This document shows positions 59,980 through 64,000 of a stretch of 64,000 bases of DNA, in pieces. Under the pieces are notes generated by a model. That model had not been told where the DNA came from, did not search any database, and worked only from the letters and a program-made list of their open reading frames with translations. Position numbers and translations under genes: made by a program. This stretch comes from an uncultured Collinsella sp. (lineage in GTDB: Bacteria; Actinomycetota; Coriobacteriia; Coriobacteriales; Coriobacteriaceae), in assembly GCA_900756945.1 (NCBI GenBank), contig CAAELZ010000074.1:1-64000 (forward strand), read 5' to 3'. The first letter of the stretch is position 1. Each line of letters begins with the position of its first letter.

Positions 59980-62079
59980 ATGGCTAAGCCTAAGTACAAG
60001 CTTTCCGATACCCGTAACATCGGCATCATGGCTCACATCGATGCCGGTAAGACCACCACGACCGAGCGTATTCTTTACTACACCGGTAAGACCCACAAGA
60101 TCGGTGAGGTCCATGAGGGCGCTGCCACCATGGACTGGATGGTTCAGGAGCAGGAGCGCGGCGTAACCATTACCTCCGCTGCTACCACGTGCTTCTGGAA
60201 GAAGGACGGTACCGACTACCGCATCCAGATCATCGACACCCCGGGCCACGTTGACTTCACCGCCGAGGTCGAGCGCTGCCTGCGCGTCCTCGATGGCGCT
60301 GTCGCCGTCTTCGACGCCGTTGCCGGCGTTCAGCCCCAGTCTGAGACCGTTTGGCGTCAGGCTTCTACCTTCAACGTCCCCCGCATCGCCTTCATCAACA
60401 AGTATGACCGCGTGGGCGCTGACTTCTTCAACGCTATCGAGACCATGAAGGATCGTCTCGACGCCAACGCCGTGGCCGCTCAGGTCCCGATGGGCGCCGA
60501 GGACAACTTCTGGGGCGTCATCGACCTGGTCACCATGACTGCATGGGACTTCAAGGCCGACGAGAAGGGCATGACCTACCCCGAGCCGATGGACGAGATC
60601 CCGGCTGAGTTCGCCGACATCGCTGCCACCAAGCGCGAGGAGCTCCTCGACGCTGCTGCCAGCTTTGACGACGAGCTCATGGAGAAGATCCTCATGGAGG
60701 AGGACTTCACCGTCGAGGAGCTCAAGGCTGCTCTGCGTAAGGGCGTTCTGGCCAACGAGCTCAACCTCGTCTTCGTGGGCTCCGCCTACAAGAACAAGGG
60801 CGTCCAGGAGCTGCTCGACGCTGTCGTCGACTACCTGCCCAGCCCGCTCGACGTTGAGGCCGTCACCGGTACCGATCCGGACACCGGCGAGGAGATCCAG
60901 CGTCATCCTTCCTTCGACGAGCCCTTCTCCGGCCTGGTCTTCAAGATCATGACCGACCCGTTCGTCGGTAAGCTCACCTACGTCCGCGTTTACTCCGGCC
61001 GCGCCGAGTCCGGCTCCTACGTTGTCAACGCTTCCAACGGTCAGCGCGAGCGCCTCGGCCGCATCCTCGAGATGAACGCCGCCGAGCGTATCGACCGTGA
61101 CGACGCTGCCGCCGGCGACATCGTCGCTTGCGTCGGATTCAAGAACTCCACCACCGGTGACACCCTGTGCGCCGAGGGCAAGGAGATCGTCCTCGAGAAG
61201 ATCGAGTTCGCTAAGCCCGTTATCGACGTTGCCATCGAGCCCAAGACCAAGGCCGAGCAGGACAAGATGTCCCTGGCTCTGACCAAGCTCGCCGAGGAGG
61301 ACCCGACCTTCCAGGTGTCCACCAACCACGAGACCGGCCAGACCATCATCGCCGGCATGGGCGAGCTGCACCTCGAGATCATCGTCGACCGTCTGCTCCG
61401 CGAGTTCAAGGTTGACGCTAACGTTGGTAAGCCCCAGGTTGCCTACCGCGAGACCGCTGGTCACGACGTCGAGAAGGCTGAGGGCAAGTTCGTCCGTCAG
61501 TCCGGTGGTCGCGGTCAGTACGGCCACGCCGTCATCAAGCTCGAGAAGATGGAGGAGGGCTTCGGCTACGAGTTCGTCAACGCTATCGTCGGCGGCGTCG
61601 TGCCCAAGGAGTACATCCCGTCCATCGACAAGGGCATCCAGGAGGCCCTGAACACCGGTGTTATCGCCGGCTTCCCGGTCCTCGACGTTAAGGTCACCCT
61701 GTTCGACGGTTCTTACCACGAGGTCGACTCCTCCGAGGCCGCCTTTAAGATCGCCGGTTCCATGGCTATCAAGGACGCCCTCAAGAAGTCCGACCCGCAG
61801 CTGCTCGAGCCGATCATGGCTGTCGAGGTCGAGACCCCCGAGCAGTACATGGGCGACGTTATGGGCAACCTCTCCGGTCGCCGCGGCAAGATCGAGGGCA
61901 TGGAGGATCGCAAGAACAGCAAGCTCATCCGTGCCAAGGTGCCGCTGGGCGAGATGTTCGGTTACGCTACCGACCTTCGCTCCCAGACCCAGGGCCGTGC
62001 ATCCTACACGATGCAGTTCGACTCTTATGAGCCCGCGCCCAAGTCCATCGTGGACGAGGTCATGAGCAAGAACGCCTAA
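59980..62079 (+). CDS. fusA: Elongation factor G
   Basis: A 699-residue translocation GTPase. [20 protein letters not shown] is the P-loop, DTPGHVDF the switch II motif and NKYD the G4 motif (N-K-x-D). Domains II to V follow at normal length, with RGQYGHAVI in domain IV. TAAGGAAC lies before the ATG. tuf does not follow, unlike the E. coli str operon. Confidence 0.97.
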   Translation: MAKPKYKLSDTRNIGIMAHIDAGKTTTTERILYYTGKTHKIGEVHEGAATMDWMVQEQERGVTITSAATTCFWKKDGTDYRIQIIDTPGHVDFTAEVERCLRVLDGAVAVFDAVAGVQPQSETVWRQASTFNVPRIAFINKYDRVGADFFNAIETMKDRLDANAVAAQVPMGAEDNFWGVIDLVTMTAWDFKADEKGMTYPEPMDEIPAEFADIAATKREELLDAAASFDDELMEKILMEEDFTVEELKAALRKGVLANELNLVFVGSAYKNKGVQELLDAVVDYLPSPLDVEAVTGTDPDTGEEIQRHPSFDEPFSGLVFKIMTDPFVGKLTYVRVYSGRAESGSYVVNASNGQRERLGRILEMNAAERIDRDDAAAGDIVACVGFKNSTTGDTLCAEGKEIVLEKIEFAKPVIDVAIEPKTKAEQDKMSLALTKLAEEDPTFQVSTNHETGQTIIAGMGELHLEIIVDRLLREFKVDANVGKPQVAYRETAGHDVEKAEGKFVRQSGGRGQYGHAVIKLEKMEEGFGYEFVNAIVGGVVPKEYIPSIDKGIQEALNTGVIAGFPVLDVKVTLFDGSYHEVDSSEAAFKIAGSMAIKDALKKSDPQLLEPIMAVEVETPEQYMGDVMGNLSGRRGKIEGMEDRKNSKLIRAKVPLGEMFGYATDLRSQTQGRASYTMQFDSYEPAPKSIVDEVMSKNA

Positions 62080-62139
62080 GTTCGAGCTCCCTGTTACGTA
62101 ATCCGCGAGAGCATCTCTCGCACTCTTTGGAGGTTTAAG

Positions 62140-62448
62140 TTGGCTACCCAGAAGATCCGCATTCGCCTCAAGGGCTATGATCACGAGGTCGTCGATCAGT
62201 CCGCGAAGCTCATCGTCGAGACCGCTCAGAAGACCGGCGCTCGCGTTTCCGGTCCTGTCCCCCTGCCCACCGAGCGCAACCTGTACACGGTTATCCGCTC
62301 GCCGCACGTGAACAAGGACTCCCGTGAGCAGTTCGAGATGCGCACCCACAAGCGCCTCATCGACATCCTCGACCCCACCTCGGGCACCGTTGATTCGCTT
62401 ATGCGTCTCGACCTCCCCGCTGGCGTCGACATCGACATCAAGCTCTAA
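62140..62448 (+). CDS. rpsJ: 30S ribosomal protein S10
   Basis: A 102-residue ribosomal protein and NusE transcription partner of NusG and Nus[41 protein letters not shown] and [19 protein letters not shown] are typical. Translation starts at TTG after TTGGAGGT. It sits 60 bp after fusA and is followed by a strong terminator and birA, so it is cut off from the rplC-led S10 operon that it usually heads. Confidence 0.97.
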   Translation: MATQKIRIRLKGYDHEVVDQSAKLIVETAQKTGARVSGPVPLPTERNLYTVIRSPHVNKDSREQFEMRTHKRLIDILDPTSGTVDSLMRLDLPAGVDIDIKL

Positions 62449-62470
62449 GCGATATCGCTCATAGCTTAAA

Positions 62471-62510
62471 GGGCCCCGCTGCCGTTACGGTAGCGGGGCC
62501 CTTTTGTTTT
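62471..62510 (+). terminator. Intrinsic terminator after rpsJ
   Basis: Stem GGGCCCCGCTGCCG/CGGTAGCGGGGCCC followed by TTTTGTTTT. It ends the rpsL string before the convergent birA gene. Confidence 0.93.
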
Positions 62511-62564
62511 GCATGATGGGTTTGGATCGCCGGGTAAGGCTGCCGAGCGGCTGGCTGTGGCGAC

Positions 62565-63341
62565 CTACTCACTCAAGGGGCGCAATGACGCTTCCTCAAA
62601 ATGGAAGGATCGCAAGCCGTCTTCTGTTTCGATGCACGCACGACCAAAGCCATCGACCGTTTTAAAGATGCCTCGCGCCAGCTCGTCACCGGCAGGGGAG
62701 CGGGCGATAACGTGCTTTCCAATCCAATTGAGGTGAGCGACATATTCGCCGTGGACGGGCGCGAGCGGTCCGGTGTTTTCTTCCATGGCGTTGAGGCGTT
62801 CTGCCCAGGCATCTATAGCGTCTATAACTGCGTGATAGACCTCATCGAGGAGCATGTCGACAGCTGGAACGTTCTCGTTAAGGTCCGAGAGACCGATTGC
62901 CGGCAGGCCGCCATCGGGCACCTCTTGGGGCGCATAGTTCACATTGACACCAATGCCACAGACGGCGAAAGGTTTGCCTTCGTTATCGCGTGCGGCCTCG
63001 ACCAGAATGCCGCCGAGTTTGCGTCCACGCGCGACCAGGTCGTTGGGCCATTTGAGGCCAATCTCGTTTGCAAGACCCTGTTTTTCGAGCGCCTCGAGCA
63101 CCGCTAGGCCGCTGACGGCAGCAAGACCAGAGTACTTCGCAGGATTAACGCATGGACGCAGGACAATCGAAAGCAATAGGTTGCCGGCGGTTGAATCCCA
63201 CTTGTGGCCGCGCCGGCCGCGTCCTGCTGTCTGAGCCCGGGCGGCAAGTCCTGTGCCGTGCGGCGCTCCCTGTTTTCCTGCTTCGAGCAGGTCATCGTTG
63301 GTCGATCCGGTTACGTCGACTATCGTTAATTTGGCATCCAT
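62565..63341 (-). CDS. birA: Biotin--[acetyl-CoA-carboxylase] ligase
   Basis: A 258-residue group I biotin protein ligase that lacks the N-terminal HTH repressor domain of E. coli BirA. The active-site GRGRRGHKWDS loop binds biotinyl-AMP, and LKWPNDLV and GIGVNVN are conserved family motifs. It biotinylates the acetyl-CoA carboxylase carrier, linking it to the divergent fatty acid gene fabH. The ATG at 63341 has AAGGAGGT 10 bp upstream; a longer frame from 63428 covers the promoter. Confidence 0.92.
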   Translation of the reverse strand: MDAKLTIVDVTGSTNDDLLEAGKQGAPHGTGLAARAQTAGRGRRGHKWDSTAGNLLLSIVLRPCVNPAKYSGLAAVSGLAVLEALEKQGLANEIGLKWPNDLVARGRKLGGILVEAARDNEGKPFAVCGIGVNVNYAPQEVPDGGLPAIGLSDLNENVPAVDMLLDEVYHAVIDAIDAWAERLNAMEENTGPLAPVHGEYVAHLNWIGKHVIARSPAGDELARGIFKTVDGFGRACIETEDGLRSFHFEEASLRPLSE

Positions 63342-63433
63342 AACGGCTGCTACCTCCTTAATGAATAAGTGAATAACGCAATGGTGTCGAGAGAGACACA
63401 ATGTGAAGCCTTTGTCGCATTTGGACAATTTAA

Positions 63434-63497
63434 TGTTAACACGTTAACAACGACTGAAATGCGCTATCCTCTCTTGGTCGATGTAAACACGTCAACA
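63434..63497 (+). promoter_or_regulatory. Paired operators and promoter region of fabH
   Basis: Two copies of a 16-bp near-palindrome occur 48 bp apart: TGTTAACACGTTAACA (63434-63449) and TGTAAACACGTCAACA (63482-63497). The first overlaps a possible -35 (TTAACA) with TATCCT at 63465-63470. They lie between the divergent birA and fabH genes and look like binding sites for a fatty acid synthesis regulator. Confidence 0.65.
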
Positions 63498-63515
63498 ACT
63501 CAAAGGAGGTTAGTG

Positions 63516-64000
63516 ATGGGTTTCACGATTCTTGGAACAGGCTCGGCGCTTCCTAAGCGCAGTGTTTCCAATGACGAGCTGTCCGAGTTCCTCGATACCT
63601 CGGATGAGTGGATTTTTACCCGCACAGGTATTAAGAGTCGCCACGTCTGCACCACCGAGTCGCTCGACGACCTTGCCGTAGCGGCGAGCGAGCGGGCACT
63701 TCAGGTGTCCGGAATCGACGCGAGCCAGTTGGATCTGATCGTCTGCTCGACGACGACGGGTGACCACCTTGTTCCCGCCGAGGCGTGTGCCGTTGCTGAG
63801 CGACTGGGCGCGACGTGCCCTGCCTTCGATGTCTCGGCTGCCTGCGCCGGCTTCGTATTTGCGCTCGATGTTGCCGAGGGCTATATCGCCCGAGGACGAG
63901 CCAAGCATGTGCTTGTCGTTGCCGCCGAGCAGATGACGCGCGCGCTCGACTGGACCGACCGCGCCACCTGTGTGCTCTTTGGCGATGGGGCAGGCGCCGC
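63516..64000 (+). CDS. fabH: Beta-ketoacyl-ACP synthase III, 5' part
   Basis: The first 161 residues of a condensing enzyme that starts fatty acid synthesis from acetyl-CoA and malonyl-ACP. FTILGTGSALPKRSVSNDELSEFLDTSDEWIFTRTGIKSRH is the typical N-terminus, and FDVSAACAGFVFALD holds the catalytic Cys near residue 111. The reading frame is open to the window edge, so it is truncated by the window, not broken. AAAGGAGG precedes the ATG. It probably heads a fab gene cluster continuing to the right. Confidence 0.95.
   Translation, partial: MGFTILGTGSALPKRSVSNDELSEFLDTSDEWIFTRTGIKSRHVCTTESLDDLAVAASERALQVSGIDASQLDLIVCSTTTGDHLVPAEACAVAERLGATCPAFDVSAACAGFVFALDVAEGYIARGRAKHVLVVAAEQMTRALDWTDRATCVLFGDGAGA

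Overview
The window reads as a chromosomal segment of a GC-rich Gram-positive actinobacterium. Gene content, translation-gene order, codon use (strong preference for C/G-ending codons), frequent GTG/TTG starts on highly expressed genes and a large load of short palindromic repeats fit a gut Coriobacteriia member, most likely Collinsella or a close relative. The genus is inference from these features; no database was searched. There are no rRNA genes, no intact insertion sequences and no CRISPR array.

Layout. 0.3-13.0 kb: a ThrE-type amino acid exporter, ClpC, dipeptidase PepD, MntP (opposite strand), then the tight run disA-ispD-ispF-cysS and rlmB-yacP. 13.1-17.4 kb: an accessory patch around a tRNA-Thr with a HipA-like kinase fused to an excisionase-type DNA-binding domain, a DUF262-DUF1524 protein of the GmrSD restriction type, and two repeat arrays. 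17.6-22.1 kb: tRNA-Tyr, tRNA-Thr, tRNA-Met, tuf, rpmG, tRNA-Trp, secE, nusG, rplK, rplA. 22.2-32.1 kb: mostly minus strand, with a metallophosphoesterase coupled to a ParB-like/BMP fusion, MscS, a TrpXYZ-like ABC importer, a WYL regulator, AsnS and an orphan EIIA-Glc protein. 32.3-45.5 kb: esterase, GntR regulator, a dimethylarginine dimethylaminohydrolase with an APC permease, a fused FeoA-FeoB, an MFS exporter, a GH13 hydrolase, a deoxyinosine glycosylase and an aminotransferase. 45.8-64 kb: L10 leader, rplJL, galU, rpoBC, an ECF sigma factor with its membrane partner, rpsL-rpsG-fusA-rpsJ, birA (minus) and the start of fabH.

The core theme is the transcription/translation cluster tuf-secE-nusG-rplKAJL-rpoBC-rpsLG-fusA, which is normally contiguous but is broken here into blocks by accessory genes. 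The most unusual content lies between the genes. Two arrays with a strict 62-bp period of paired palindromic arms (33260-33489 and 37029-37229) flank the GntR/methylarginine locus. An alternating inverted-arm array with an 80-bp period lies at 17038-17213. Two long palindromes share a core but have unrelated arms (45557-45778 and 58690-58830). Several other hairpin families sit directly after stop codons. Notable protein observations are a C-terminal domain on RpoC resembling the RNA polymerase alpha-CTD and an arginine at S12 position 88, a position where K88R is a classic streptomycin-resistance change.
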